64,000 nt of DNA from assembly GCA_002278855.1 (NCBI GenBank), contig NCGG01000001.1, positions 1 to 64,000 on the forward strand, read 5' to 3'. The notes under the pieces are model-generated. The model saw only the letters and a list, made by a program, of their open reading frames with translations, made no database searches and was not told the origin of the DNA. Origin of the DNA: Sphingomonadales bacterium 28-55-16. Its GTDB lineage: Bacteria; Pseudomonadota; Alphaproteobacteria; Sphingomonadales; Sphingomonadaceae. Shown here piece by piece: positions 37,932 through 50,710 of the stretch. How positions within the stretch are numbered: the stretch's first letter is position 1; each line of letters opens with the position of its first letter. Made by a program: the position numbers and the translations under genes.

Positions 37932-38830
37932 TCCTTAACCTCTTTGGCCTTGCCGTCGGGCGCTGCCTTTTGTTGTGCCGTGCGGGCTTCGCTTTGATAT
38001 TGTTGTTCTACGATTGCATAAGGCGTGTTGCCGGGGTCGGCAAAGGGTATGGCTAATGCGCCATCGCTGGTCTTGCGAACAACCCGCGCAAAAGGAATGT
38101 TTGGACGATATAGGCCGCCATTGCCCGATGTCACAATGACGTCGCCGACCTTGAATGGGCTTTCGCCCAAGTTGAGTGGCTTAATGAGAACCCTCCCATC
38201 GCCAAGACCCGCCGAAAATGCAGGCAGGCCGTCGCTGATGCGCATCACGGGAACAAGATTTTCGGCATCCGTTACCAAAAGAATGCGCGCCGTTGTCGGG
38301 CCAGATTCGATGACCCGTCCGATAAGTCCCGCCGGTCCGCGCACCGGCTGCGCACGTTCTACACCATAATTGCGACCCACCGACAGGGTCGCGACCCGCC
38401 TTGTGCTCGATGCGGTAGAGCTAATCAGCCGCCCAATCGCGATTTTCTGGCCGCTTTCCTCGGTTAGTTTTAGCAACCCACGCAGCCGCGCGTTTTCAAT
38501 CCGAAGCGCGTGGGCTTCGATCATTTTACTGCGCTCGGCCTCTGCCTTTTTTTCAAGCGCAACATTTTTCGAGGCTGCGTCTATATACGCGGATGCAACG
38601 CGGGTGGCGTTCTGGGCGGATAATCGAACCGCGCTAAAAACACGCGCGACCGGCGCCGTGATTTCGGCGCCAAAGGTCCGCAGAGCCGAAAAGCCTGTTG
38701 GGTCGACGACAGATATCGACAGAAGAAGCGCAGCCACCACTGTTCCCGCAATCGCAGCCACATAGGTTACGAACAGGCCGTATTGCGCCTTCCGGGAAAA
38801 TCCGGGGCGCCGATGCGGTGGCGGCGCCAT
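37928..38830 (-). CDS. mreC: Rod shape-determining protein MreC
   Basis: 300 residues: cytoplasmic N-tail, one membrane helix (about 20-43), periplasmic coiled coil (about 85-125) and two beta-barrel lobes (VATLSVGRNYGVERAQPV, RVIESGPTTARILLVTD). It scaffolds PBP2/RodA in the periplasm. The C-terminal tail is charged and Lys/Glu/Ala-rich. 12 nt downstream of mreB. Confidence 0.93.
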   Translation of the reverse strand: MAPPPHRRPGFSRKAQYGLFVTYVAAIAGTVVAALLLSISVVDPTGFSALRTFGAEITAPVARVFSAVRLSAQNATRVASAYIDAASKNVALEKKAEAERSKMIEAHALRIENARLRGLLKLTEESGQKIAIGRLISSTASSTRRVATLSVGRNYGVERAQPVRGPAGLIGRVIESGPTTARILLVTDAENLVPVMRISDGLPAFSAGLGDGRVLIKPLNLGESPFKVGDVIVTSGNGGLYRPNIPFARVVRKTSDGALAIPFADPGNTPYAIVEQQYQSEARTAQQKAAPDGKAKEVKE

Positions 38831-38842
38831 CCTAACCTCGCC

Positions 38843-41876
<3,034 letters not shown>

Positions 41877-41893
41877 CCGAACAGCTTTGTTAA

Positions 41894-43243
41894 TCAATGC
41901 CCCAGTGAAAACTTGGCAAACAAGGTAAAGCCGATCGGATTTTTGCCGTAGGCCAAGTCGAGGGCATCGGGCTTTGCGAAAGCCGAAACGGTGCCTCCCA
42001 ATGCCAAATTGAGTGGGCCAGCGAGCGGCAGTCGATAGGCATAGCCGGCCTGGAATTTGCTCACGCGAAAAGGGACTTCGTGCAGCGGGTCAGCATGGTC
42101 GGGAAACAACTCGTCATTCTTTACATTTTCAAAACGGCCAAAGACGCTGTGATGATCGTCAATGTCCCAATTTGCTTCGACCAGATAGGCCGTTAACGTC
42201 GGTCCAGGATCTCGGTTTTTCGATGAAAATGCAGCTGTCGCGGTCAGGCCATTGCTGTTGGCGTAATGGGCGCTGGCGGTAGTGCGATGCTCGTTCTCGT
42301 CGGGGTGAATCGTAAATTCAGGCTGCTTCAGAAACCCATGACTGACCTGTATCGCCCATTCCGGCGAGGGATTAAACGTCGCCCGTACCGACCAACTGTC
42401 GAAACGGGGCTTTTCGATATTCCAACGGTCCTCATCAGGCTCGCGTCCGGTAAAGATCGACCCTTCCAATTGGAACTGGCGCGAAGCGAGGCCCGCCGTT
42501 GCCACGCCATAGGTGATATGGCTGCTGTCAAACCAGTGGTGCGTGATCGGTGCTTCGGGGTTCAGCTTTGCGGAACCGCGGTGCATGAAGGCGCTGGGGC
42601 CAAGTGCCGGTTCACCGACTGGACCGCCATAGAGGAATAGCTGGGCGTTGTCGGCAATGTCGAAATCTACGCGCGCGGTTAACTCCATAAACAAGTCATG
42701 CGGATGCTGCCGGTCTACCAGCGGTTCGCCACCTGCAGTTTCGCCGGTCGCGAACAAATTCGGATAGCCACGATTGGACATGAGCGGTTCGAGGCTCAGC
42801 ATCGATTTGATCTGTAGCCGTCCGCCGTCGAACTGCCGTTCCGCAGTCAGCATCGCCATCGACTGCACATAGGTCTTATCGTCGCCGCGCGGGCCTGACT
42901 GGTTGGTGTACACCGCCGAGGCATATCCGTGGGCCATGACCATCCAGTCGTCGGCGACGTTGAGGTGAAGACCGTGCATCGCTCCTTCATTGCCGGGGAG
43001 GCGTGACGTGCCGGACCCATCAGACGACTGCTTGATCTTCCGGTCAGCTGTGATGCCTTCGTCTTCCATTCCCACGATGTCATGGCCCATTTGTGCGTGG
43101 TCCATTTTTGAGTGGTCGATTGGTTTAGGCGCTGGCTCGGCTTGATGCTGCGAATGGTCCATCTGTGTGTGATCCTGCGCAACGGCAGGTGCGGTGCAAA
43201 TGGCAATCGCGGTAACGCTTACCAAAAATAGGGGCATTTTCAT
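41894..43243 (-). CDS. Outer-membrane beta-barrel protein with His/Met-rich N-terminus (metal-resistance type)
   Basis: About 449 residues from ATG 43243. Signal peptide ending PAVAQ (about 23), then a His/Met/Asp-rich stretch with repeated MDHS/MDHAQ units (about 26-60), typical of copper-binding CopB-like or related proteins. The remainder alternates beta-strands and ends in a barrel-like segment (FTLFAKFSLGH). Metal binding is an inference from composition. The neighbouring small gene at 43289 is of a type often found in copper loci. Substrate and mechanism unknown. Confidence 0.7.
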   Translation of the reverse strand: MKMPLFLVSVTAIAICTAPAVAQDHTQMDHSQHQAEPAPKPIDHSKMDHAQMGHDIVGMEDEGITADRKIKQSSDGSGTSRLPGNEGAMHGLHLNVADDWMVMAHGYASAVYTNQSGPRGDDKTYVQSMAMLTAERQFDGGRLQIKSMLSLEPLMSNRGYPNLFATGETAGGEPLVDRQHPHDLFMELTARVDFDIADNAQLFLYGGPVGEPALGPSAFMHRGSAKLNPEAPITHHWFDSSHITYGVATAGLASRQFQLEGSIFTGREPDEDRWNIEKPRFDSWSVRATFNPSPEWAIQVSHGFLKQPEFTIHPDENEHRTTASAHYANSNGLTATAAFSSKNRDPGPTLTAYLVEANWDIDDHHSVFGRFENVKNDELFPDHADPLHEVPFRVSKFQAGYAYRLPLAGPLNLALGGTVSAFAKPDALDLAYGKNPIGFTLFAKFSLGH

Positions 43244-43288
43244 GTTATTGATCCTGTAGATTGAATGACTGAAGTGGTCGCTCAAATC

Positions 43289-43606
43289 TCAGTATCGCGG
43301 AGGAGGTACTATCGGTCCAGCAATTGTACCTAATAGCAGGTGGTATTGCGCCATCGGAGTAAAAAACGGCAAGGGCGCGAGTGCTAATATCTCAAAACCC
43401 CGCGAGACAACTACTATGCAACCTATACAGCTGTGAAGTTGAGCGTTGGCCTTCTGTTTCTCCGCTCCATCATCTTGATTTTGAGCCGGCATATTGTGGC
43501 AATCGTTCGCAACCGTCCCCGCCTCTGCGACCGACGCAATAGGAACCCCAAGCGCGGGCAGAGCCAACCCAAACACAAATAATGCGAAGAAGATGTTGCG
43601 GAGCAT
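43289..43606 (-). CDS. Small DUF2946-like protein with conserved cysteines
   Basis: 105 residues with a hydrophobic N-terminal signal-like segment, a DCHNMP segment, a CIGC (CxxC) pair and a Pro-rich end (GPIVPPPRY). This arrangement resembles DUF2946 proteins found beside copper-resistance genes. It is 45 nt upstream of the His/Met-rich outer-membrane protein on the same strand and 16 nt after ychF. Confidence 0.6.
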   Translation of the reverse strand: MLRNIFFALFVFGLALPALGVPIASVAEAGTVANDCHNMPAQNQDDGAEKQKANAQLHSCIGCIVVVSRGFEILALAPLPFFTPMAQYHLLLGTIAGPIVPPPRY

Positions 43607-43622
43607 CTAGCCTGCTGTCATC

Positions 43623-44723
43623 TCACACATTAAACCGGAACAGCATGATATCACCGTCTTTGACCAGATATTCCTTGCCTTCTGAACGCCATTTACCGGC
43701 TTCTTTCGCACCGGCTTCGCCATTGAACTGAACATAGTCATCATAGGCCATGGTTTCGGCGCGGATGAAGCCTTTTTCGAAATCGCTGTGGATCGCGCCT
43801 GCGGCATTAGGTCCGGTCGCGCCTTTGTGGACAGTCCATGCGCGGGCTTCTTTTGGGCCAACGGTGAAGAAGGTGATCAGGTGGAGCAATTCATAGCCCG
43901 CCCGAATGACGCGCGCCAAGCCGGTTTCGGTGAGGCCTAAATCTTCGAGGAAAACTTCGCGGTCTTCGGTCGGCATTGTTGAGATTTCGGCCTCAATCGC
44001 GGCGGACACGACGACGGCTTCGGCGCCTTCGGCCTTCGCCTTTTCAAAGACGCGGGCGGACAAGGCATTGCCATTGGCGGCGCTCGCTTCTTCGACATTG
44101 CAGACATATAGCACAGGTTTCGCGGTCAAAAGCTGCGCCATTTGGAAATGGCGTTCTTCTTCGGCATCGTCGCGCTTGGTGAGGCGCGCTGGCTTGCCAT
44201 CGCGCAACAGGTCAAGCGCGCGGCCCAAAACAAGCGCGCTGATCTTGGCTTCCTTGTCGCCCTGTGTGCCTTTTTTGATGAGATTGGGGACGCGTTTTTC
44301 GAGGCTCTCCAAATCGGACAACATCAATTCGGTCTCTACCGTTTCGGCATCCGAAATCGGGTCGATCTTGTTGTCGACATGTTGAATATCATCGTCTTCG
44401 AAACAGCGTAACACGTGCACAATCGCGTCCACTTCACGGATATTGCCGAGAAACTGGTTGCCGAGACCTTCGCCCTTTGACGCGCCGCGCACAAGCCCGG
44501 CAATGTCGACAAAACCAAGCTGCGTTTCAATAATTTTTTGACTGCCACCGATTTTGGCGATGGTTTGCAAACGCGGGTCAGGCACGGCAACATTGCCGAT
44601 GTTCGGTTCAATCGTACAGAAAGGATAGTTGGCCGCCTGCGCCGCCGCCGTTTCGGTCAACGCATTGAACAGGGTGGACTTGCCTACATTGGGAAGTCCC
44701 ACAATACCGCATTTGAAACCCAT
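43623..44723 (-). CDS. ychF: Redox-regulated ATPase YchF
   Basis: 366 residues, the OBG-family P-loop protein with ATPase activity. [14 protein letters not shown] (about 8-21) is the G1 loop; coiled-coil middle; C-terminal TGS domain with [22 protein letters not shown] ([22 protein letters not shown]). Highly conserved and confident. Upstream on the same strand lies pth. Confidence 0.96.
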   Translation of the reverse strand: MGFKCGIVGLPNVGKSTLFNALTETAAAQAANYPFCTIEPNIGNVAVPDPRLQTIAKIGGSQKIIETQLGFVDIAGLVRGASKGEGLGNQFLGNIREVDAIVHVLRCFEDDDIQHVDNKIDPISDAETVETELMLSDLESLEKRVPNLIKKGTQGDKEAKISALVLGRALDLLRDGKPARLTKRDDAEEERHFQMAQLLTAKPVLYVCNVEEASAANGNALSARVFEKAKAEGAEAVVVSAAIEAEISTMPTEDREVFLEDLGLTETGLARVIRAGYELLHLITFFTVGPKEARAWTVHKGATGPNAAGAIHSDFEKGFIRAETMAYDDYVQFNGEAGAKEAGKWRSEGKEYLVKDGDIMLFRFNV

Positions 44724-44816
44724 AATTTCCTCGTCACAAATAGAATGAAGCCGCCCTAGGCGACGGCGGGCAGCAAGTCCATCCAGCGTGGCAGACCAGC
44801 TGCGGTTGTTGGGGCT

Positions 44817-45389
44817 TCAGTCCTGCTGTAACCGCATGGCGACGTCATTCATGAAGCGGACGTCATCGCCCTTTGCAAGCCAGCCTGCCTCTGCCGAGAC
44901 TGCGCCCAACAAGTCCGCCAAATCGTCAATTTCGCTTTTGTGAAAATTGCCGAGGACATAGCCGGTGACGCGATCCTTGTTGCCCGGATGGCCAATGCCC
45001 AAGCGGACACGACGGAATTCGGCGCCGATATGGTCAGTGATAGAACGGATGCCATTATGACCAGCAGCGCCGCCGCCGATTTTGACCTTTACCTTGAACG
45101 GCGCAATATCAAGCTCGTCGTAAAAAACGGTGACGTCTTTTGGCTCAAGCTTGTAGAAATCCATCGCTGCGCGCACGCTGCGGCCGCTTTCGTTCATGAA
45201 CGTTGCGGGCTTCAAAAGGATGATTTTGTCGGAACCCATCCGGAGTTCCTGAACCCAACCCAAAAATTTCTTGGCGGGTAGAGGAAGGTCGTGAATTTCG
45301 GCGAGCGCATCGAGCGCCATGAAACCGATATTGTGCCGATGCATCGCATAGGTTGCGCCTGGATTACCGAGACCTACCCATAATTGCAT
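44817..45389 (-). CDS. pth: Peptidyl-tRNA hydrolase
   Basis: 190 residues. Releases tRNA from peptidyl-tRNA that drops off the ribosome. Motifs: VGLGNPGATYAMHRHNIGFMALD (start; catalytic His in HRHNIGF), KPATFMNESGRSV, DELDIAPFKVKVKIGGGAAGHNGIRS (KVGGG-like, GHNGIRS) and GIGHP. Follows rplY on the same strand, the usual pairing. Confidence 0.95.
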   Translation of the reverse strand: MQLWVGLGNPGATYAMHRHNIGFMALDALAEIHDLPLPAKKFLGWVQELRMGSDKIILLKPATFMNESGRSVRAAMDFYKLEPKDVTVFYDELDIAPFKVKVKIGGGAAGHNGIRSITDHIGAEFRRVRLGIGHPGNKDRVTGYVLGNFHKSEIDDLADLLGAVSAEAGWLAKGDDVRFMNDVAMRLQQD

Positions 45390-45413
45390 CGTGCCTGTCC
45401 CTTAGGGGAATAT

Positions 45414-45440
45414 CCGGGGCGGGCAGAAACCCGACCCCGG
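45414..45440 (-). terminator. GC-rich hairpin between rplY and pth
   Basis: On the minus strand CCGGGG(T)CGGG pairs with CCCG(C)CCCGG around a short T-rich loop, directly after the rplY stop. It can fold into a stable stem; the following bases are ATATTCCCC, so the T-run is poor. It may terminate or attenuate read-through into pth. Confidence 0.45.
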
Positions 45441-45448
45441 AGATATGT

Positions 45449-46060
45449 TTACGCTTCGCCTTCGGCGGTCGTGTCGCCATCAGTCGACTTAAGTGACGAT
45501 GGTGCAACGATGGTCGCAATGGTGAAATCGCGATCGGTGATCTTGCTTTCCGAACCCTTAGGCAATTTTACATTGCTGATGTGGATCGAATCGCCAATTT
45601 CAAAGCCGGAGACATCGATCTGAATATCATCAGGAATCTTGTCGTTGTCGCAGATAAGTTCAAGTTCGTGACGCACGATGTTCAAAACACCGCCGCGCTT
45701 CAAACCGGGTGAAGCATCTTCGTTCATGAAAATGACAGGAACTTCGATATCCACCTTAGCGCCCTTGACGATGCGCAGGAAGTCAACATGTGTTGGACGA
45801 TCGCTGACCGGATGAAATGCAACATCCTTTGGAATTGTGATCTGTGTTTTGCCGCCAAGTTCGATCTCGACAACGCTGTTCGAAAAATGGCCGGTCATCA
45901 ACAATTTGATGAGCGCCTTTTCCTCAACGTGGATGAGTTCGGGTTCTTGTTTGTTGCCGTAAATTACGGCGGGCACTCGGTTTTGACGACGCAATTCGCG
46001 GGAGGCTCCCTTGCCTGCCCGATCGCGCGTCTCTGCCGACAATGTCAGCTGATCGCTCAT
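45449..46060 (-). CDS. rplY: 50S ribosomal protein L25 (CTC form)
   Basis: 203 residues, the longer L25/general stress protein CTC form. N-terminal 5S-rRNA-binding L25 domain ([27 protein letters not shown], cited in parts: [17 protein letters not shown]) and a C-terminal beta domain ([23 protein letters not shown]). ATG preceded by GGAG. Expected neighbour of pth. Confidence 0.95.
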   Translation of the reverse strand: MSDQLTLSAETRDRAGKGASRELRRQNRVPAVIYGNKQEPELIHVEEKALIKLLMTGHFSNSVVEIELGGKTQITIPKDVAFHPVSDRPTHVDFLRIVKGAKVDIEVPVIFMNEDASPGLKRGGVLNIVRHELELICDNDKIPDDIQIDVSGFEIGDSIHISNVKLPKGSESKITDRDFTIATIVAPSSLKSTDGDTTAEGEA

Positions 46061-46169
46061 GTTAATTCTCCAAAAAAGTTACTTTGCCGCCACGCCTCCA
46101 GGGATGACCATGCACGGCAAGCGGGCGCCTATATGCGGGTTGTGCCAGAAAAGCAAGCTTAGTGCTGAA

Positions 46170-46946
46170 TTAAGCCAAAGCTTTGTAGAGACTGAACAGA
46201 CTGGTTGCGATCAGGACAATGCTGACCGCGAACAACAATAAACGCGGCTGAATGCGTTTGGCGACCAATGCACCAAAGGGTGCTGCTAACAATCCACCAA
46301 TCAAAAGCCCGCCGGTCACAACGGTAAACGCCTCCAAGCCGATGGTCAGGATAAATGTCATTGAAACCGCGACAGTCAAAAAGAATTCTGCGGCATTCAC
46401 TGTGCCGATGGTTTTGCGCGGGTCTGCGCCTTGAATGAGCAGGTTGGATGTCACCACCGGTCCCCAGCCCCCGCCGCCAGATGCATCCAGAAAGCCGCCG
46501 ATCAGACCCAGCGGTATTGTGACCTTGGGGTCACGTGGCTTGTGCTCATGGCTGAAGTCCCATGCCTTATAGAGCAAGTAAAAACCGATGAGCGTGAGAT
46601 ACCCCATGACAAAGGGCCGCGCGGCCTCCGTATGAATGTTCGCCAGCAGATAAGCGCCTGTGCAACCACCGATAATGCCCGGAATGGCGATCCGGCTAAA
46701 CAGTTTCCAATCGACATTCTTGTGCAGCACATGGCTGATGCCCGATGCGCCTGTCGTGAACATCTCGACAAAATGCACGCCAGCCGAAGCACGGGCAGGC
46801 GCCACACCCATAACGCTGACCAGCAACGTGCTGCAAATGACGCCAAAGGCCATGCCCAGCGCACCGTCCACAAGCTGGGCAGCAAAACCTACGGCAACAT
46901 AAGGCGCAACAGCAGACCAATCGACATTGGCAAAATATTCAATCAT
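46170..46946 (-). CDS. TSUP-family membrane permease (TauE/SafE type)
   Basis: About 258 residues with about eight hydrophobic helices and the conserved LVDGALGMAFG and GLIGGFLDASGGGGWGPV repeats of the TSUP family, which export sulfite, sulfonates or related anions. I start at 46946 rather than 46979 because the first 11 residues are hydrophilic and family members begin near the membrane helix. An Rrf2 regulator is 199 nt upstream on the same strand. Substrate not established. Confidence 0.83.
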   Translation of the reverse strand: MIEYFANVDWSAVAPYVAVGFAAQLVDGALGMAFGVICSTLLVSVMGVAPARASAGVHFVEMFTTGASGISHVLHKNVDWKLFSRIAIPGIIGGCTGAYLLANIHTEAARPFVMGYLTLIGFYLLYKAWDFSHEHKPRDPKVTIPLGLIGGFLDASGGGGWGPVVTSNLLIQGADPRKTIGTVNAAEFFLTVAVSMTFILTIGLEAFTVVTGGLLIGGLLAAPFGALVAKRIQPRLLLFAVSIVLIATSLFSLYKALA

Positions 46947-47145
46947 CCAAGTCTCGCCCTTTGCGCCGGAATAGCGCATGCATAATCGGGTGTACCTTCA
47001 TTAGCCACAGCTTTGTATCTCACGATTTGTTTGGACGGCCCAAGAATGTGTTTAGCGCTCTATGTCTTGGGCACTAACCGGGGCAGATCAAAAGCTGAAC
47101 TTGATGGTGGCACCGACGGTGCGTTGTCCGGAATTAAGGTGCCGG

Positions 47146-47583
47146 CTATTCGGCGGCTTGCAGATAGATGTCCGCGTCTACGATATCGGACAGATTAATA
47201 CCGTCGAGGAGATTGGCGGTTTTGTCGCGCACCTGAAGCATCAAAGCCCGGGTACGACAATTGTCTTCCTCGACACAGTTTTTGCAGGTTTCGTGGGCAT
47301 AACGGCTGGCACATGGCACGAGCGCCAGTGAACCGCGCATGATACGGATGAGGTCGCCATAGCTTATGTCGATCGGCGGAACGCCCAACCAATAACCGCC
47401 GTCCTTGCCACGTTGTGACGCAACAAGGCCCGAACGTGACAGTTCAGACAATATGACGGTCAAGAATTTGGGCGGAATTTTTTGCGCCTCGGCGATATCC
47501 GCGAGCTGGACGGGGCCCTTGCCGTAATGATCCGCAAGATGCTGCATCGCGCGAATGGCATAACGTGTTTTCTGTGACAGCAT
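47146..47583 (-). CDS. Rrf2-family transcriptional regulator with cysteine cluster
   Basis: 145 residues. N-terminal winged helix (SQKTRYAIRAMQHLADHY ... KIPPKFLTVILSELSRSGLV) as in IscR, NsrR, CymR and RsrR relatives. Cysteines at about 91, 100, 103 and 109 could ligate an Fe-S cluster, though their spacing differs from the three-Cys IscR pattern. The likely target is not clear; the nearest downstream gene on the strand is the TSUP permease, suggesting sulfur or redox control. Confidence 0.87.
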   Translation of the reverse strand: MLSQKTRYAIRAMQHLADHYGKGPVQLADIAEAQKIPPKFLTVILSELSRSGLVASQRGKDGGYWLGVPPIDISYGDLIRIMRGSLALVPCASRYAHETCKNCVEEDNCRTRALMLQVRDKTANLLDGINLSDIVDADIYLQAAE

Positions 47584-47874
47584 ATTCTGCTTTTGCCCGT
47601 TGCTGCCTCAATTTTCAACCCATCCAGTAGACAAAGTGCGAATTGCGTAAAATTATGCGCGGTTACTGCGGTGTTAGTTGTTCGGTGGGATCCTGCGAAG
47701 AGTGCTTTGCAGTGCAAGTTGAAACGGCCAATCGCCTTTCGCGTGCGGGTGTTAAAGGCCTAAAATAGCTGATTTTAAATTTCTCCACTAAGGGAAATCC
47801 GCGGGATCTATTACGCCAAGCTTCGATGTTGGCGCGGATGCCGGAACGCTGCGTCTGCTTGAGCCCGTGGTCGT
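47584..47874. other. 291-base intergenic region
   Basis: Between the Rrf2 gene and the CPBP protease gene, both on the minus strand. No credible gene. It should contain the promoter of the Rrf2 gene; no Fe-S regulator box was assigned. Confidence 0.3.
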
Positions 47875-48606
47875 TTAATTCAGGATTTGCGTCACCAGCA
47901 AGGCAAAGCCGTTATTTGCCATGTGCAAGATGATGTTGGTGCGCAACGACCCCGTGCGATGGTATAGATAGCCGAAAGCGACGCTGAGCGACATCAGACC
48001 CGGGATAGCATAAGGTTGCCCATGCACCGCGGCAAACAGGAATGACGACAGCAATATTGCACCCCCTATGGGCAGATATTTCGCCAGTGCGTTTTGCAAC
48101 AGTCCGCGAAACAACAATTCTTCCACAATAGGTGCGGCAATCACGATCGCACAGATCATGGCGGCAATAGCAAGCGGCGCGCGCGCGATTCCGGCGAGAA
48201 TTTTGGCCATGTCGTCTTGCATGCCGATGCCCGGGATCAGGTAGGTCGCATAAATATAGTTAAAAGCCATGGCGGCGAAAATGCATATGAAGGCAATACG
48301 AACGGTTTTGCCCAACGGGATATGCCCAAAATCATACAGCCCCATTGCGTCCATGCGGCTATCTTTGCGCAAATAGAGCCACATCAGGAAAAGCTGAATG
48401 ATGGCAGAAATGACAAGGCCGGTGATCACCGCAATCGGCGTCGCTTTGTCGGCCCAGCCTTGGGTGGCCGCCATGATGAGGATTGTGCACAATATTTGCA
48501 GCGCAAAATACAGCAATATGAAGCCAATGGTCGGCAGCAAGCTAGGGTAATTTTTTGGCGTAAGCGGCATTGTAATCGCAGAATCGCTATGCTGCATATT
48601 TCCCAT
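47875..48606 (-). CDS. CPBP-family intramembrane metalloprotease
   Basis: 243 residues with several membrane helices. Motif 1 EELLFRG (about 162-168) and later FAAVHGQPYAI (histidine of motif 2) and HMANNGFALL fit the CPBP/Rce1-like glutamic-type family. In bacteria many family members are involved in bacteriocin self-immunity or prenyl-protein processing; no bacteriocin precursor is visible nearby. Start at 48606; Met4 is an alternative. Confidence 0.85.
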   Translation of the reverse strand: MGNMQHSDSAITMPLTPKNYPSLLPTIGFILLYFALQILCTILIMAATQGWADKATPIAVITGLVISAIIQLFLMWLYLRKDSRMDAMGLYDFGHIPLGKTVRIAFICIFAAMAFNYIYATYLIPGIGMQDDMAKILAGIARAPLAIAAMICAIVIAAPIVEELLFRGLLQNALAKYLPIGGAILLSSFLFAAVHGQPYAIPGLMSLSVAFGYLYHRTGSLRTNIILHMANNGFALLVTQILN

Positions 48607-48677
48607 GTCGACCCTGTAAAACTATGTGAAGGCCGAGCGACAATCCGCCCGACCTGCACCTGTTACACACGCAAAAC

Positions 48678-49631
48678 TTAATAGGCCACCCGCGTTGCGT
48701 TGAGGCCATAAGCGGGCAGCAATGCCTGAACGCTGGTTGAGCCAGCCAGATGACCTGCGCCCACCGCAATGAACGTCACCCCCGGTTGTGCCATTTTGGC
48801 CGAAATCCATTTTGCCCAATTTGCATTCCGTTTGGTCAATAAGGCGTCATACAAGGTGCGGCTGGTCAGCCCCTCGTTCATAAGTTGGCCGAGGCTTTCG
48901 GTGTCAGCAGCTGCCCATAGGTCGACCATTTTGTCGAATGTGCTGCTGACGTCATCAATTTCCTTGGCTGTTTCGACGAGAAATTGGACTTGTTCAGCCT
49001 CAGGCAGGGCATCAAACACGCCGAGTTGAAACGCCATGGTTTCAAGGCCGGCAATCGGCTTTTTGCTGACACTTGCAGCTGCCGTCAGTTGCTTTTCAAC
49101 GCCGCTATTTGGGTCAAATCCGCTTTTCTGCATGCTTAGCAGCGACAGCGTCAGCCCCGCGGCCCAAGGATCAAATGGGTCAAGCGCGGTGGCAGGCACG
49201 CCAAGCTTACCCAAGGCCGCTTCGTAAACGGCGCGATCGGCGTCGTTCATCTTGGACCGCAAGGTTTTGCCCTGCTGATCCATCGCAAGCTTGCCAAACA
49301 AGGCCTGGACTTCCGCTGCGGGTGGTTCGACCAACTCAAGCACCAATTGGTCCGACGCGTCAAACGCGGTCTTTACGCCATCGTCAAACCAGCCCAAGCC
49401 TGGCTTCAGCAGGTGTACGCTGCCGAACAGGTAAATGGTCGTATCGGCGTCTTTGACCACCCATAAGGCAGGGTCTACATCTTTCACTGTGACAGGGGGC
49501 GCCTTGACAGGATCAAGCGCTTCAACAGACGCAGGGGCCTCGGTAGGCGCGCTTTGCGCCATGGCAGGAGCCGCCAATGCCATTGCGCAGGACGCAGTGG
49601 CGATCCATACCGTGTTCCAACAATGTCGCAT
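48678..49631 (-). CDS. TraB/GumN family exported protein
   Basis: 317 residues with a signal peptide (about 1-25, ending PAMAQ) and a TraB/GumN domain: DADTTIYLFGSVHLLKPGLGWFDD (cited as YLFGSVHLLKPG), and late VTFIAVGAGHLAGSTSVQALL. These motifs resemble the Tiki/TraB putative metalloprotease fold, with GSVH and GAGHLAG. Start follows AAGGAGAAAATTC, a very good ribosome binding site. Periplasmic; function unknown. Confidence 0.85.
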   Translation of the reverse strand: MRHCWNTVWIATASCAMALAAPAMAQSAPTEAPASVEALDPVKAPPVTVKDVDPALWVVKDADTTIYLFGSVHLLKPGLGWFDDGVKTAFDASDQLVLELVEPPAAEVQALFGKLAMDQQGKTLRSKMNDADRAVYEAALGKLGVPATALDPFDPWAAGLTLSLLSMQKSGFDPNSGVEKQLTAAASVSKKPIAGLETMAFQLGVFDALPEAEQVQFLVETAKEIDDVSSTFDKMVDLWAAADTESLGQLMNEGLTSRTLYDALLTKRNANWAKWISAKMAQPGVTFIAVGAGHLAGSTSVQALLPAYGLNATRVAY

Positions 49632-49822
49632 GAATTTTCTCCTTCAAGTATAATTCGACGATATTGGACCGGTAGTGAGCGATAACTTTTGTAGAACCAG
49701 ATTGCCGTCCATACGAGGGAAAATGTCAATTAAATCTTACATAATGCTATGTACCACGGACAAAAGCCGATGCCCTTATTCAGAAACTTGATTTAGCTGC
49801 CTATCTCCGCCAATGGCTGGCT

Positions 49823-50710
49823 ATGCTCGACGTTGCTCCACTTAGTTTTCAAGACCTGATCCTTACGCTCCATGACTATTGGGGTAAGCAAGGCTGCGCG
49901 ATATTGCAGCCTTACGATATGGAAATGGGCGCTGGCACGTTCCACACCGCCACGACGCTGCGCGCGCTGGGGCCGGACCCATGGAACGCCGCCTTTGTGC
50001 AGCCATCGCGCCGGCCAACGGATGGCCGCTATGGCGAAAACCCGAACCGGCTTGGCGCTTATTATCAATATCAGGTTATCCTGAAGCCAAGCCCGCCCGA
50101 TTTACAGCAACTGTATCTGGGCTCGCTCAAAGCCATTGGTATTGACCCGTTGTTGCATGACATCCGCTTTGTCGAGGATGACTGGGAAAGCCCGACGCTG
50201 GGCGCTTGGGGCCTTGGCTGGGAAGTCTGGTGTGACGGCATGGAAGTCACGCAGTTCACCTATTTCCAGCAAATGGGCGGCTTTGATTGCAAGCCCGTAT
50301 CGGGCGAGCTGACTTATGGTTTGGAGCGTCTGGCGATGTATATCCAGAACAAGGACAGCATTTTCGACCTCGTGTACAACAACGCAACGGCGGACCGTCC
50401 GGCGGTGACCTATGGCGACATATTCCGCGAAAACGAACGGCAGATGAGCACCTATCATTTTGAAGTTGCCGACACTGACATGTTGTTTGATGCGTTCAAA
50501 AAAGCGACGGCAGAATGCGAAAGCTGCCTGCAACATGCTTTGCCCATTCCCGCTTATGAGCAAGCGATTAAGGCGAGCCATATCTTCAACATATTGCAAG
50601 CGCGCGGTGTGATCTCCGTGCAAGAACGCGCCAGCTATATGGGCCGCGTCCGCGATCTTGCCAAGGGCAGTTGCCAAGCATGGATGGCAAAGAACGGATG
50701 GGCAGCGTGA
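49823..50710 (+). CDS. glyQ: Glycine-tRNA ligase alpha subunit
   Basis: 295 residues, catalytic subunit of the alpha2beta2 glycyl-tRNA synthetase. Motifs [32 protein letters not shown] (parts: [17 protein letters not shown]), [12 protein letters not shown] and [21 protein letters not shown] (class II motif 3). It overlaps glyS by 4 to 13 bp depending on the glyS start. Confidence 0.97.
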   Translation: MLDVAPLSFQDLILTLHDYWGKQGCAILQPYDMEMGAGTFHTATTLRALGPDPWNAAFVQPSRRPTDGRYGENPNRLGAYYQYQVILKPSPPDLQQLYLGSLKAIGIDPLLHDIRFVEDDWESPTLGAWGLGWEVWCDGMEVTQFTYFQQMGGFDCKPVSGELTYGLERLAMYIQNKDSIFDLVYNNATADRPAVTYGDIFRENERQMSTYHFEVADTDMLFDAFKKATAECESCLQHALPIPAYEQAIKASHIFNILQARGVISVQERASYMGRVRDLAKGSCQAWMAKNGWAA

